NCBI GenBank assembly: GCA_903933815.1
Contig: CAIZLN010000151.1
Coordinates: 1 to 34,610, forward strand
Source: an uncultured Solirubrobacterales bacterium
GTDB taxonomy: Bacteria; Actinomycetota; Thermoleophilia; Solirubrobacterales; 70-9
Reading direction: 5' to 3'
Length of the DNA stretch: 34,610 bases
Shown: positions 1 to 8,842 of the stretch, piece by piece
Position numbering within the stretch: position 1 is the stretch's first letter
Layout of the letters: each line of letters starts with the position of its first letter
The notes under the pieces: model-generated
Seen by the model: only the letters and a program-made list of their open reading frames with translations
Told to the model about the DNA's origin: nothing
Database searches by the model: none
Made by a program: the position numbers and the translations under genes

Positions 1-112
1 AACTTGACGGCAGGCAACTGGGAGCGTGCTCTTGAACAGGAAATTCAATGGTCGTCAGTGGGGCGACCTTCCGAGCAAAAGCTCAAGCAATGAAATCGAA
101 AAAGGAGACCGT
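1..112 (+). promoter_or_regulatory. Upstream region of pstS, weak promoter candidate
   Basis: This stretch contains no convincing gene. A TTGACG hexamer at 4-9 is followed after 17 nt by TGCTCT at 27-32, which is a weak -35/-10 pair. A strong Shine-Dalgarno (AAAGGAG, 101-107) lies just before the GTG at 113. An in-frame open stretch reaches back to a GTG at 26, but its translation is not a signal peptide, so it is treated as leader. No convincing Pho box was recognised. The true promoter may lie left of the window. Confidence 0.25.
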
Positions 113-1093
113 GTGTCCAGTTCCAAGTCAAAATTTCTAGCCGCTCTTGCCGCCGCCGGCGTGCTCGCCCTGGGCGTGACCGCCTGCAGCAGCGATGACA
201 GTAGTGACAGTGGTTCTTCGGGTAGCGATCTGAGCGGAAACATTCGCATTGATGGCTCAAGCACCGTCGCACCGCTGACTGAAGCGATTGCCGAAGGCTT
301 CCAGGCCGAAAACCCGAACGTCAAGGTCACGGTCGGTACCTCCGGCACCGGTGGCGGGTTCGAGAAGTTCTGCGTCGGAGAGACCGATGCCAACGATGCC
401 TCGGATGCCATCGACGACGAACAGAAGGCGATGTGCAAGAAGAACGGCGTCGAGTGGGAAGAAATCCAGGTGGCCAACGATGCGCTTTCAGTCGTTGTCA
501 ACCCTGAGAACCCGGTCCAGTGCCTCACCGTCGACCAGCTTTCGCAGGTCTGGGAGTCAGGCTCAAAGGTCAAGAACTGGAGCGACATCACGAATCTCGA
601 TCCGTCCTTTGAATCTGAACTGACCCTGTTTGGTCCCGGTACCGATTCCGGCACGTTCGCCTACTTCACCGAAGCGGTGAACGGCGAGGAGGGCAACCAG
701 CGCACTGACTACAACAATGTCGGTGAGGACGATAACCAGACGGTGACCGGAGTCTCCGGTGCGCCGGGTGGCATGGGCTACTTCGGTTTCTCCTTCCTTC
801 AGGAGAACGAAGGAACGATCAAGGGCCTCGAAATCGACAATGGGGATGGCTGTGTCCCGCCCTCGGCCGAGACGGTCCAGGACGGCACCTACAAGCCGCT
901 TGCCCGGGAGCTCTACATCTACCCGTCGGCCGAGGCGCTTGCTCGTCCCGAGTTCGACGCGTTCATGGAGTACTACCTCGCGAACGTCAACTCCATCGCC
1001 GATCAGGTCGGATTCATCGGCCTCACTGACGAGCAGCTGACCGACAATGAGCAGAAGCTCCAGCAGCTGATCAGCGAAGGCGCCTCCAGCTGA
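113..1093 (+). CDS. pstS: Phosphate ABC transporter substrate-binding lipoprotein PstS
   Basis: Extracytoplasmic phosphate-binding protein that delivers phosphate to PstCA. The 326-residue product begins with a lipoprotein signal peptide whose lipobox VTAC puts the lipidated cysteine at residue 25, followed by a Ser/Asp-rich linker. PstS-family phosphate-site segments are visible: DGSSTVAPL, GTSGTGGGF, GPGTDSGTF and the later GAPGGMGYFGF. The GTG at 113 is chosen over the in-frame GTG at 26 because AAAGGAG ends 5 nt upstream and the signal peptide then starts cleanly. It is first in a pstSCAB-phoU operon. A hairpin directly follows the stop codon and may keep PstS more abundant than the membrane components. 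Family assignment is firm. Confidence 0.96.
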   Translation: MSSSKSKFLAALAAAGVLALGVTACSSDDSSDSGSSGSDLSGNIRIDGSSTVAPLTEAIAEGFQAENPNVKVTVGTSGTGGGFEKFCVGETDANDASDAIDDEQKAMCKKNGVEWEEIQVANDALSVVVNPENPVQCLTVDQLSQVWESGSKVKNWSDITNLDPSFESELTLFGPGTDSGTFAYFTEAVNGEEGNQRTDYNNVGEDDNQTVTGVSGAPGGMGYFGFSFLQENEGTIKGLEIDNGDGCVPPSAETVQDGTYKPLARELYIYPSAEALARPEFDAFMEYYLANVNSIADQVGFIGLTDEQLTDNEQKLQQLISEGASS

Positions 1094-1113
1094 ACGCCAG
1101 CACTGGCGTTTTC
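1093..1113 (+). terminator. Hairpin between pstS and pstC (attenuator or mRNA-stabilising stem)
   Basis: AACGCCAG at 1093-1100 and CTGGCGTT at 1103-1110 form a perfect inverted repeat, giving 7 pairs around a 4-nt loop, followed by a run of four T. It begins on the last base of the pstS stop codon. The position suggests partial termination or protection of the pstS message from 3' decay. The effect itself is inferred. Confidence 0.5.
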
Positions 1114-1133
1114 AGGTAAACAGCAAAGCAACG

Positions 1134-2102
1134 ATGGAAGCACGGGATACAATCGGAGCCTTCGGGGCGAGGGGAGCGGACAGACCGCTCCCTTCCCTGG
1201 AGGCTCCGTCTCCCCGCTATGGGGAGAAGCTGATCAAGGCTTTGCTGGGGGCGGCTGCCTTTTTGTCGGTCATCACGACAACGGCGATCGTGGTGTCGCT
1301 TCTGATCCCGACCTTTGACTTCTTCACCAAAGACGACATCGGACTCGGTGAGTTCCTGTTTGGAACAAACTGGGCTCCGACCTTCGAACCCTCCTCGTTC
1401 GGCGTCCTGCCGATCCTGGTCGGAACCCTCAGCACCAGCCTCTGGGGCATGCTCTTCGCGGTGCCGATTGGTCTTGCTTCGGCCATATGGCTGAGCGAGT
1501 ATGCCTCGCCCCGGCAGCGCAAGCTTGTGAAGCCCGTTCTCGAGGTACTGGCCGGCATCCCCACGGTTGCAATCGGCATCTTCGGACTGGTCTTCCTCAG
1601 CCCGGTAATTGCCGAGGTGCTCCCCTTCATGGTCAACGTACCGCCCTTCAGTGCCGGCGTGGCCGGACTGGCGATTGGTCTCATGATCGTGCCGATCATC
1701 GCGTCGATTTCCGATGACGCGATGCGATCGGTGCCGTCCGGGCTCCGCGAAGCGGCCTACGGCCTCGGAGCCACCAAGATGAAGGTGGCCACCCGGGTGA
1801 TCTTTCCGGCGGCGATCTCCGGCATCATCGCCTCACTGGTCCTGGCGGGCTCGCGCGCCGTGGGAGAGACCATGGTCGTGCTGCTGGTTGCCGGAGCTTC
1901 CCCGAACCTGACCTTTGACCCGGGCTCATCCGTCCTGACGATGACCGCCTTTATCGGCCAGACGGCAACGGGCGATATTTCTACCGGTTCGATCACATAC
2001 GACACGATCTTCGCCGTAGGCTCACTGCTCTTCATCATCACATTGGCACTGAATCTGTTCGCCATACGCATGGTGCGCAAGTACCGGGAGGTGTACGAGT
2101 AA
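1134..2102 (+). CDS. pstC: Phosphate ABC transporter permease PstC
   Basis: One of the two membrane subunits of the high-affinity phosphate importer. The 322-residue product has a polar N-terminus of about 30 residues, then about six hydrophobic segments starting near residue 35. The cytoplasmic EAA loop that contacts the ATPase reads [15 protein letters not shown]. The family pattern of a long first periplasmic loop ([19 protein letters not shown]) is present. The ATG has only a weak ribosome site, so translation may rely on upstream reading. The stop TAA overlaps the pstA ATG by one base, indicating translational coupling. Confidence 0.95.
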   Translation: MEARDTIGAFGARGADRPLPSLEAPSPRYGEKLIKALLGAAAFLSVITTTAIVVSLLIPTFDFFTKDDIGLGEFLFGTNWAPTFEPSSFGVLPILVGTLSTSLWGMLFAVPIGLASAIWLSEYASPRQRKLVKPVLEVLAGIPTVAIGIFGLVFLSPVIAEVLPFMVNVPPFSAGVAGLAIGLMIVPIIASISDDAMRSVPSGLREAAYGLGATKMKVATRVIFPAAISGIIASLVLAGSRAVGETMVVLLVAGASPNLTFDPGSSVLTMTAFIGQTATGDISTGSITYDTIFAVGSLLFIITLALNLFAIRMVRKYREVYE

Positions 2103-3052
2103 TGGCCGCGGCTACCGGAGGAGGCCCGGGGACCGAAAGGACGCGGCTGGCAAGCTCAGGCGCCCGCGCGGTAACCCTCAGGCAACTGAGCACCCAGCCA
2201 CGGGCCGATGTCTGGAAGGGCAATATCTTTCTGGCTGTCGTGCTGCTCGCGGTCACCTTGGCGCTCGCGGGGCTTGCTGCGATCATTCTGCAGGCGGCAA
2301 TCGAAGGTGCGCCTGCCTTCAGCACCAAGCTCTTCACCAACGGACCCTCGACAATCAACCCCGAGGATGCCGGCTTCCGACCAGCCCTGATCGGCACTCT
2401 CTACCTGATCCTGGGCGTGATCTTTCTGGTCGTGCCGCTCGGGGTGGCTGCCGCCGTATACCTCGAGGAGTACGCCGATGGCGAGCGCTGGTGGAACCGG
2501 ACCGTCGAGTTGAATGTCCAGAACCTTGCGGGCGTACCGTCGATCATCTACGGCATCCTCGGCCTGGCCTTCATTGTCAGGGGTCCCCTGGATCTTGGCT
2601 TCATTCTGGCAGCGGGTTCCCTGACCCTGGCACTTCTGGTGCTGCCAACCGTGATCCTTGCCTCCCGCGAGGCGATCCGGGCGGTGCCTCCGTCGATCCG
2701 GGAAGGATCGCTCGCGCTCGGTGCTACCCAGTGGCAGACAATCAGAAGGCAGGTCCTGCCGGCCGCCATTCCCGGCGTCGTCACGGGAGTCATTCTGGCG
2801 ATCTCCAGGGCAATCGGCGAGACTGCGCCCCTCTTGCTGGTCGGTGCAGCCACCTTTGTGACTTTCAACCCGACCTTCACCGGCGACAACGGCTATTCGG
2901 CCCTGCCGGTCTTGATCTTCAACTACGCATCGAGGCCTCAGGAGGAGTTCCGGGTGCTGGCCGCTGCGGGTGTGATCGTAATGTTGATCGCCCTGCTTGC
3001 GATGAACTCTTTCGCTATCTGGCTTCGCAACAGATACGAGCAACAATGGTAG
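2102..3052 (+). CDS. pstA: Phosphate ABC transporter permease PstA
   Basis: Second permease subunit, partner of PstC in the PstSCAB phosphate importer. The product is 316 residues with about six membrane segments, the first near residues 38-60. The EAA-loop segment [15 protein letters not shown] precedes the conserved VLPAAIPGV stretch. The N-terminal 35 residues are polar and variable, as is common in actinobacterial PstA. The start overlaps the pstC stop by one base. The stop at 3050-3052 lies just before the pstB start, and the SD for pstB overlaps this stop. Confidence 0.95.
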   Translation: MAAATGGGPGTERTRLASSGARAVTLRQLSTQPRADVWKGNIFLAVVLLAVTLALAGLAAIILQAAIEGAPAFSTKLFTNGPSTINPEDAGFRPALIGTLYLILGVIFLVVPLGVAAAVYLEEYADGERWWNRTVELNVQNLAGVPSIIYGILGLAFIVRGPLDLGFILAAGSLTLALLVLPTVILASREAIRAVPPSIREGSLALGATQWQTIRRQVLPAAIPGVVTGVILAISRAIGETAPLLLVGAATFVTFNPTFTGDNGYSALPVLIFNYASRPQEEFRVLAAAGVIVMLIALLAMNSFAIWLRNRYEQQW

Positions 3053-3063
3053 GAGACACCGGT

Positions 3064-3990
3064 TTGAGTAATGATCCGACAGAGCAGCTCGGCCTCGCCG
3101 GGCAACCGAACGAGGATGGCCAATTGCATACCGAAGGTCCGAAGGAAGACAAGGGTCTGACCCGCCAGATCGCCGTCACCCGGGAAACCGAGAGCGGCGG
3201 CGACATCTGGGCCAAGGACAAGGTCTTTGAGGTCAAGGACGTAACCGTGTCCTATGGCAACAAGGCTGCGGTCAAGGATGTGACCATGGACATCTTTCAA
3301 AACGAGGTCACCGCCCTGATTGGCCCGTCCGGCTGTGGCAAGAGCACCTTGATCCGCTGCCTGAACAGGATGAACGACCTCGTCTCGAGCGCGTCGGTAG
3401 ACGGCGAGATCCTCTACCACGGGCAGGATCTCTACGGACCAAAGGTCGATCCGGTGCAGGTCCGCAAGATGATCGGCATGGTTTTCCAGAAGCCGAACCC
3501 GTTCCCCAAGTCCATCTTCGACAACATTGCATTCGGACCTCGGGTCCTCGGCATGGACGACATCGATGATCGGGTCGAAAAGGCCCTGCGTGGGGCGGCA
3601 CTCTGGGACGAAGTCAAGGACCGCCTTGACGACAATGCCTACGGAATGTCAGGTGGTCAGCAGCAGCGACTCTGCATCGCCCGCACGATGGCCGTGGAGC
3701 CGGAAGTAATCCTCATGGACGAGCCCTGTTCGGCACTCGACCCGATTTCCACCGGCAAGATCGAAGACCTGATGGCGGAGCTCAAGGAGGAGTTTTCGAT
3801 CGTGATCGTCACTCACAACATGCAGCAGGCGGCCCGGGTCTCCGACAAGACCGCCTTCCTGATCGTTGAGCTTGACGCCACGGAAGACAACCGCTGGGGC
3901 CAGCTTGTCGAGTACGACGAGACCGGCAAGATATTCACCAACCCACGGGATCAGAGGACTGAGGATTACGTGACGGGCAAGGTCGGCTGA
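3064..3990 (+). CDS. pstB: Phosphate ABC transporter ATP-binding protein PstB
   Basis: ATPase that powers phosphate uptake. From the TTG at 3064 the product is 308 residues: Walker A GPSGCGKS at 87-94, Q-loop FQKPNPFP, signature SGGQ at 196-199, Walker B ILMDEP with Asp219, and the switch histidine in VTHNM. The run of asparagine and proline after the Q-loop is typical of PstB. TTG is preferred because AGGAG (3051-3055) lies 8 nt upstream; an in-frame ATG at 3046, inside the end of pstA, is the alternative (314 residues). About 50 residues precede the ABC core, a hydrophilic extension absent from the 257-residue E. coli protein. The DNA is also open further upstream in this frame, but that part is a shadow of pstA. 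Confidence 0.94.
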   Translation: MSNDPTEQLGLAGQPNEDGQLHTEGPKEDKGLTRQIAVTRETESGGDIWAKDKVFEVKDVTVSYGNKAAVKDVTMDIFQNEVTALIGPSGCGKSTLIRCLNRMNDLVSSASVDGEILYHGQDLYGPKVDPVQVRKMIGMVFQKPNPFPKSIFDNIAFGPRVLGMDDIDDRVEKALRGAALWDEVKDRLDDNAYGMSGGQQQRLCIARTMAVEPEVILMDEPCSALDPISTGKIEDLMAELKEEFSIVIVTHNMQQAARVSDKTAFLIVELDATEDNRWGQLVEYDETGKIFTNPRDQRTEDYVTGKVG

Positions 3991-3992
3991 CC

Positions 3993-4697
3993 GTGGCCCA
4001 GATCAGAGACAGCAGCAGGATCCGGGTTTCCTACCAGGAAGAACTGGCCCGCCTCGAGGAGCAGGCCCTGGAGGGCTTCGACATGGTCGTGGTGGCCCTT
4101 GACCGCACGCTGGAGGCGATCGCCAACCAGGACATCGAACTGGCACAGATCGTCATGGACAGTGACGACCAGCTCGACGGCCGCTACCTGGAAGTGCATC
4201 AGGGTCTGATTACGCTGCTGGCGACTCAGTCGCCCGTGGCCACTGACCTTCGGCTCATAGCGGCCCTCCTTCATGTGATCAAGAACATCGAACGCATGGG
4301 CGACCAGTGCGTGAATACGGCCAAGTTGATCCCGTTGACCGGCCATGAGCCGCCGGTCGACGACCGAATGATTCAGCGCATCGTCGCGATGGGCAAGCAG
4401 GCGCGGATCCAGATTGTTCAGGCCAAACGTGCGTTCATCGATCGGGACGTTGAGATGGCTCGAAACCTCGTTGTCCTCGATGATGAAATCGACCGCCAGA
4501 ACCGTGAGTGCTTTGCGCTTGCGATCGAGATCGGCGACGACCTGGACCGGCGCGAGTGGGCGATGACCATGCTGCTCGCAGCTCGGGCCCTGGAGAGGAT
4601 CGGCGACAACACCGTCGATGTCGGCGAGCAGGTCGCTTTTATCGTCACCGGGCTGTTCCGCGAGTTCGAGGACGCTTCACACCCCGACATCGTCTGA
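3993..4697 (+). CDS. phoU: Phosphate signalling complex protein PhoU
   Basis: PhoU couples the Pst transporter to phosphate-responsive two-component signalling and prevents excess uptake. The 234-residue product has two PhoU helical repeats. The first contains ATDLRLIAALLHVIKNIERMGDQC and the second a matching ALERIGDNTVDVGEQV; these E-R-x-G-D segments carry the metal-contacting acidic residues of the family. The GTG start lies 2 nt after the pstB stop, with AAGG about 10 nt upstream inside pstB. Its place directly after pstB is the standard order. No phoR/phoP genes are in the window, so its signalling partner must be elsewhere. Confidence 0.94.
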   Translation: MAQIRDSSRIRVSYQEELARLEEQALEGFDMVVVALDRTLEAIANQDIELAQIVMDSDDQLDGRYLEVHQGLITLLATQSPVATDLRLIAALLHVIKNIERMGDQCVNTAKLIPLTGHEPPVDDRMIQRIVAMGKQARIQIVQAKRAFIDRDVEMARNLVVLDDEIDRQNRECFALAIEIGDDLDRREWAMTMLLAARALERIGDNTVDVGEQVAFIVTGLFREFEDASHPDIV

Positions 4698-4736
4698 CCT
4701 CATCCGGTCTCTCTGCGAAGATCGCGGCAGACCCTG

Positions 4737-5642
4737 ATGATCTGTGCAGCTATTGATATCGGCTCGAACACGACCCGGATACTGGTCGCCGAGCAGAAGG
4801 ACGGCCAGCTGGCCAAGGTGATGGAGCAGCGGGCCTACACCCGTATAGGCAAGGCCAGGGACAGCAAGGGGCGAATCTCGCGGGAGAAGATCGAAGAGGT
4901 CGCCGAAGTGGTGGAGACCCAGGTCAGGCTCGCTCAGGAGGTCGGTGCGGAGTCCTTTCGGGCTGTCGCAACCGCCGCGATCCGGGACTCCAGAAACGGA
5001 AAGCAGGTTGTCCGGGCAATTTCTGAAAAGGCCGGCATCCCTGTCGAAATAGTGAGTGAGCACGAGGAGGGTCGGCTGGCGTTCATCGGCGCGACCAAGT
5101 CTCTCGGTCATCCGAGCGAGGGGCGGATTGCGGTCGTGGACGTCGGTGGTGGCTCGACTGAGATCACGCTTGGAACCCTCGGAGAAGGGGTGGATGAAGT
5201 CATGTCCTGGCCGATCGGCTCCGGGATGCTGGCTGACGAGATCATCGGCAGCGATCCACCGTCGGCCTCGGAGGTCCGCAAGATCCGGGATCACGTGGAA
5301 GATGTCTTCGCAGGCGTCGAGATCGAGAAGCCGGAGCAGGTCGTCGCCGTCGGTGGCAGCTCCACGTCGCTGCGTCGGCTGGTCGGTGTCGTACTCGAAT
5401 ATGAAACTCTCGAGCGCGGAATCCGGGTGCTCTGTGGTGACTCAAGCACCGAGGTGGCCCGCCAGTTCGAGCTTGATCCGGTCCGGGTGAGGATTCTGCC
5501 GACCGGTGTGTTGATCCTCGAGAAGATCTCGGAGATCCTGGGTGGCCCGCTCCAGATTGGCAAGGGTGGCATTCGTGAGGGCATCGTCCTGGACATGCTG
5601 AACGGGGAACTGGGTTTCGTCGCCCCTGCACTCACCGGCTGA
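4737..5642 (+). CDS. Exopolyphosphatase, Ppx/GppA family (short form)
   Basis: Predicted to release phosphate from the ends of polyphosphate, or possibly to hydrolyse pppGpp. The 301-residue product has the ASKHA-fold phosphate loops AIDIGSNTTRILVAE near the N-terminus and VVDVGGGSTEI near residue 137. It is about the size of the short single-core Ppx proteins and lacks the C-terminal HD-type extension of E. coli Ppx. The ATG starts 39 nt after phoU, with no clear SD or TANNNT box. Lying between phoU and ppk1, it fits a polyphosphate-turnover role better than stringent-response signalling, but sequence alone does not separate Ppx from GppA. Confidence 0.88.
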   Translation: MICAAIDIGSNTTRILVAEQKDGQLAKVMEQRAYTRIGKARDSKGRISREKIEEVAEVVETQVRLAQEVGAESFRAVATAAIRDSRNGKQVVRAISEKAGIPVEIVSEHEEGRLAFIGATKSLGHPSEGRIAVVDVGGGSTEITLGTLGEGVDEVMSWPIGSGMLADEIIGSDPPSASEVRKIRDHVEDVFAGVEIEKPEQVVAVGGSSTSLRRLVGVVLEYETLERGIRVLCGDSSTEVARQFELDPVRVRILPTGVLILEKISEILGGPLQIGKGGIREGIVLDMLNGELGFVAPALTG

Positions 5643-5657
5643 ACCGTCCCTTCCGGA

Positions 5658-5663
5658 TAGGGT
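5658..5663 (+). promoter_or_regulatory. TANNNT box before the CHAD gene
   Basis: TAGGGT sits exactly 7 nt before the GTG at 5671, the spacing expected of a -10 element whose transcript begins at the start codon (leaderless). No good -35 was seen. Confidence 0.5.
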
Positions 5664-5670
5664 GGCCGCT

Positions 5671-6693
5671 GTGAACGATCATCGGGCTGCGATCGACAAG
5701 GAAGAAGAGGAGCGAAAGTTTCGCGGGGACGCCGCGATCGTGCTCGAACAGCGGGTCGGCCGGATCAACGAGATCAGCAAGGGCCTGCTTGATGTCACCG
5801 ACACCGAACCTGCTGAGGCGATGTGGCTGGCAGCGCGACGGCTCCGGGCGGCACTCGATCTGTTTCGACCGGTGCTTTCAAAGGCCCAGTTTTCCGGCAC
5901 CCGGGACGAAGTGCGGCAGCTGATCAGGGTGCTCGGCCGTCGACGTGACATCGACTCGATGATCGCGGCGTTCGAGGCGATCGGGGTGGAGATGGATGAA
6001 GGCGGTGAGTACGGCCTCGCCCGGCTTGTCGATTCGCTGCGCGCCCAGCAGGCAGACTGCAACCGGATACTCGCCTCGCTTGCGAACGGACGCCGGCTGC
6101 AGGCTCTCCGGGTGAGGGTGGAGGACCTCAGCGGCAGTCAGTTCGAAGGGGTCTCCGGCCCTGAGACAACGGCCTATCGTGTGCCCGGGACCGTTCCCCG
6201 GAGCGCCCGGCGTCTGGTGGCCCGGAGGCTGGAACGCCTGCGAAAATCCGTACCCCGTGCTCTCGAGCCATCCGCCGTCAGGGAGCAGCACCGGATGCGG
6301 GTCTCGGCTGAGCGCCTCCGCTATTCGCTGGAACTCACCGCCGAGGCCCTTGGTACCCAGGCCCACACTGCCCGCAGGGCGGCCCGGGGATTGCAGGATG
6401 TGCTCGGTGAGATGCGCGATTGCGACATCGCCCTGCCGACCGCACGGGATCAGGTCCGGGTGTTCGAGCAGGAAGATGTCAGGACGATTATCGAGCGGGC
6501 CCGCGGCAGTCGCGACCTCGATCCTGTGCTGGTCCAGGCGGCACCCAACCGCATGCTCTATCGGGGTCCCCACCTGGCGTCGGTCCACCTGGAGGCCCGT
6601 CGGCAGATGCTCTTCGAGAGGTTCCGGAGGCTCTGGCTCGAGCAGTCCCGTCAGGGCGTGTGGGTTGCGCTTGAAGCTTCGCTTGGTGACTGA
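5671..6693 (+). CDS. CHAD domain protein (polyphosphate-associated)
   Basis: CHAD domains are helical, conserved-histidine proteins known to bind polyphosphate. The 340-residue product has the two-fold helical layout. The second half has the family motif in full (QHRMRVSAERLRYSLE, then LQDVLGEMRDCD). The first half keeps ARRLRAALDLF, but the expected H-x-M-R reads EAMW at residues 49-52, so the first basic cluster is degenerate. The start is taken at GTG 5671 because TAGGGT lies 7 nt upstream; GTG 5662 would add three residues and overlap that box. No CYTH domain is attached. Position directly before ppk1 supports a link to polyphosphate, perhaps granule binding. Confidence 0.85.
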   Translation: MNDHRAAIDKEEEERKFRGDAAIVLEQRVGRINEISKGLLDVTDTEPAEAMWLAARRLRAALDLFRPVLSKAQFSGTRDEVRQLIRVLGRRRDIDSMIAAFEAIGVEMDEGGEYGLARLVDSLRAQQADCNRILASLANGRRLQALRVRVEDLSGSQFEGVSGPETTAYRVPGTVPRSARRLVARRLERLRKSVPRALEPSAVREQHRMRVSAERLRYSLELTAEALGTQAHTARRAARGLQDVLGEMRDCDIALPTARDQVRVFEQEDVRTIIERARGSRDLDPVLVQAAPNRMLYRGPHLASVHLEARRQMLFERFRRLWLEQSRQGVWVALEASLGD

Positions 6694-6723
6694 AGCTTCA
6701 CAACTCCGGGGGAGTCAAAGGGA

Positions 6724-6729
6724 TAGCAT
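6724..6729 (+). promoter_or_regulatory. TANNNT box at the ppk1 start
   Basis: TAGCAT overlaps the annotated ATG (6728) and sits exactly 7 nt before an in-frame TTG at 6737. If it is a -10 element, a leaderless mRNA would start at that TTG. An AAAGGGA just before the ATG supports the alternative. Confidence 0.4.
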
Positions 6730-8833
6730 GGCCGCCTTGACTGAACTTACGGATCCTTCCCTCTACTTCAATCGCGAGCTCTCCTGGCTCGATTTCAACG
6801 AGCGTGTGCTCGAGCTTGCAGAGGATGATTCCGTACCGCTGCTGGAGCGGGTCAAGTTCTGCGCAATCTACGGGTCGAACCTTGATGAGTTCTTCATGGT
6901 CCGTGTCGCCGGGCTCTGGGATCAGGCAGATGCAGGAATTGACGCTCGGGGGCCCGACGGACTCGCGCCGTCGGAACAGATCAAGGCCATTCGCTCTCGC
7001 TCGCTGGAGTTGGATCGGCGGCTCCATGACTGCTTTGCCGGCGTGCTCGAGCCGTTGATGGTTGAAGAGGGAATCCGCATTTCGAAGCTGGAGTGGCTGT
7101 CTGCTGAAGAGCGGGTTCAGGTCGACCGGATCTTCAAGCGGCAGATCCTGCCGGCCCTGACGCCACTCGTGATCGGTCTGGGCCGCCCCTTCCCCTACAT
7201 CTCGAACCTCTCTCTGAGCCTCGCGGTTCTCCTTCGCGATCCTGAGACAGCCACCCGGGTTCTGGCCAGAATCAAGGTGCCGACCGAGTTGCTCGGTCGC
7301 TTCATCGAAGTCGGCCAGGACGACAACCGCATTCTGGTGCCGCTCGAGGAAGTGATTGCCGGCAACCTGGCGCTGTTGTTTCCGGGCGTTGAGGTGTTGG
7401 ACCACGGTGCCTTCCGGGTCACCCGCGACGCCGATTTCAACATCAGCGACGAAGCTGATGATCTGCTTGAAGCAGTCCAGAACGAGTTGCGTCGCCGCAA
7501 GTTCGGTGAGGTGGTCCGGCTCGAAGTCTCCGAGAACATGATTGACGCACTCAGAGAGTCACTGATCGAGGTCCTGAAGCTTCAGGAAGATGAGGTTTTC
7601 ATCAGCGCAGGGCTGCTCGGTATGGCAGATCTTTGGGATGTGGTCAAGCTTCCCGGCTACTCCAGGCTGCGCGATGCAACGTGGAGTCCGGTCACTCAGC
7701 CACGACTCCAGGGTGATGAAGAAGGCGGTTCGATCGACATGTTCGCTGCCATCCGGCAGGGCGACATCATGGTCCACCACCCCTACGACTCGTTCAGCGC
7801 ATCAGTCGAACGGTTCATTGCCCAGGCCGTCAGGGACCCTGAGGTTCTGGCAATCAAACAGACCGTGTACCGCACCAGTGACGATTCTCCGATGGTTGGT
7901 TCGCTGATCAGGGCTTCGGAACGAGGCAAGCAGGTCGTCTGCATGCTGGAACTCAAGGCCCGCTTCGATGAGCAGGCCAACATCGACTGGGCCAAGCGCC
8001 TCGAGGAAGTAGGTGTTCATGTCGTCTACGGAATACCCGGGCTGAAGACACACATCAAGGCGTTGCTGGTTGTGCGTCGTGAGGGTGACCGCGTCCGCAA
8101 CTACGTCCACATCGGCACCGGTAACTACCACTCGACCACAGCACGGCTCTACACCGACCTCGGCATCTTCACCTGCAACGAGCAGGTAGGTGCCGATGTA
8201 TCTGATCTCTTCAATGTACTCACCGGTTACGCCCGTCCCGATGCCTACCGCCGGGTTCTGGTCTCCCCGGACACGATGCGCCCCGGGATTCTCGAGCAGA
8301 TCGAGAAGACGGTCGAGGCCCACCTCGAAGGCCACGAGACCCGGATCTCGCTGAAGCTGAACTCCCTGGTTGACCAGAAATGCATCAAGGCGCTCTACGC
8401 GGCGTCCCAGGCGGGGGTCGAAATAGAGATCAACGTTCGTGGAATCTGCTGCCTGAGGCCCGGTGTGCCCGGGGTTTCCGACAACATCAGGGTGATCTCG
8501 ATCGTCGGGCGTTTCCTCGAGCATTCGAGGATATACGCGTTCCGTCGTCGTGATGAGAGCACCGTCCTGATCGGCTCGGCCGACCTGATGCCACGTAACC
8601 TCGACAGCCGGGTGGAGCTGGTCACCCCGCTGCTGGATGAGACCGCACGTGACCAGGCGCTCGACGTGCTCGAGCGGTGCTTTGCCGACAACATGAACTC
8701 CTGGGTGCTGGACAGCTCTGGCAACTGGTCACGGCTTTCGCCCGAGGGAGGCGAGAAGCGTGATGTCCAGATGGAGCTTCGCGAGCGCCACCAGGCCCTG
8801 GCAGCAACCACAGCCCCCCAGCTGGCCAGCTGA
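6728..8833 (+). CDS. ppk1: Polyphosphate kinase PPK1
   Basis: Makes polyphosphate reversibly from ATP through a phosphohistidine. The 701-residue product (E. coli is 688) has the N-terminal signature NRELSWLDFNERVLELA, then GSNLDEFFMVRVAGL. Two active-site histidines are visible: His442 in THIK and His461 in HIGTGNY, 19 residues apart, the same interval as His435 and His454 of the E. coli enzyme. The phospholipase-D-like C-terminal half continues to LMPRNLDSRVELVTP. The reading frame is open far upstream (to 6179), but that part is a shadow of the CHAD gene. The start is either ATG 6728 (AAAGGGA upstream) or TTG 6737 (leaderless). It sits 34 nt after CHAD and 9 nt before the DUF47 gene. Confidence 0.95.
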   Translation: MAALTELTDPSLYFNRELSWLDFNERVLELAEDDSVPLLERVKFCAIYGSNLDEFFMVRVAGLWDQADAGIDARGPDGLAPSEQIKAIRSRSLELDRRLHDCFAGVLEPLMVEEGIRISKLEWLSAEERVQVDRIFKRQILPALTPLVIGLGRPFPYISNLSLSLAVLLRDPETATRVLARIKVPTELLGRFIEVGQDDNRILVPLEEVIAGNLALLFPGVEVLDHGAFRVTRDADFNISDEADDLLEAVQNELRRRKFGEVVRLEVSENMIDALRESLIEVLKLQEDEVFISAGLLGMADLWDVVKLPGYSRLRDATWSPVTQPRLQGDEEGGSIDMFAAIRQGDIMVHHPYDSFSASVERFIAQAVRDPEVLAIKQTVYRTSDDSPMVGSLIRASERGKQVVCMLELKARFDEQANIDWAKRLEEVGVHVVYGIPGLKTHIKALLVVRREGDRVRNYVHIGTGNYHSTTARLYTDLGIFTCNEQVGADVSDLFNVLTGYARPDAYRRVLVSPDTMRPGILEQIEKTVEAHLEGHETRISLKLNSLVDQKCIKALYAASQAGVEIEINVRGICCLRPGVPGVSDNIRVISIVGRFLEHSRIYAFRRRDESTVLIGSADLMPRNLDSRVELVTPLLDETARDQALDVLERCFADNMNSWVLDSSGNWSRLSPEGGEKRDVQMELRERHQALAATTAPQLAS

Positions 8834-8842
8834 GAGGCGAGC

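Noticed and set aside
26-112. N-terminal extension of PstS to GTG 26
   Set aside because: It would bury the signal peptide behind 29 polar residues, and a strong SD precedes GTG 113.
2156-3046. A 296-codon minus-strand frame over pstA
   Set aside because: It is a shadow of pstA; the translation is polar and unlike any family I know.
6179-6727. Upstream extension of the ppk1 frame
   Set aside because: It overlaps the CHAD gene in another frame and its translation is not PPK-like.
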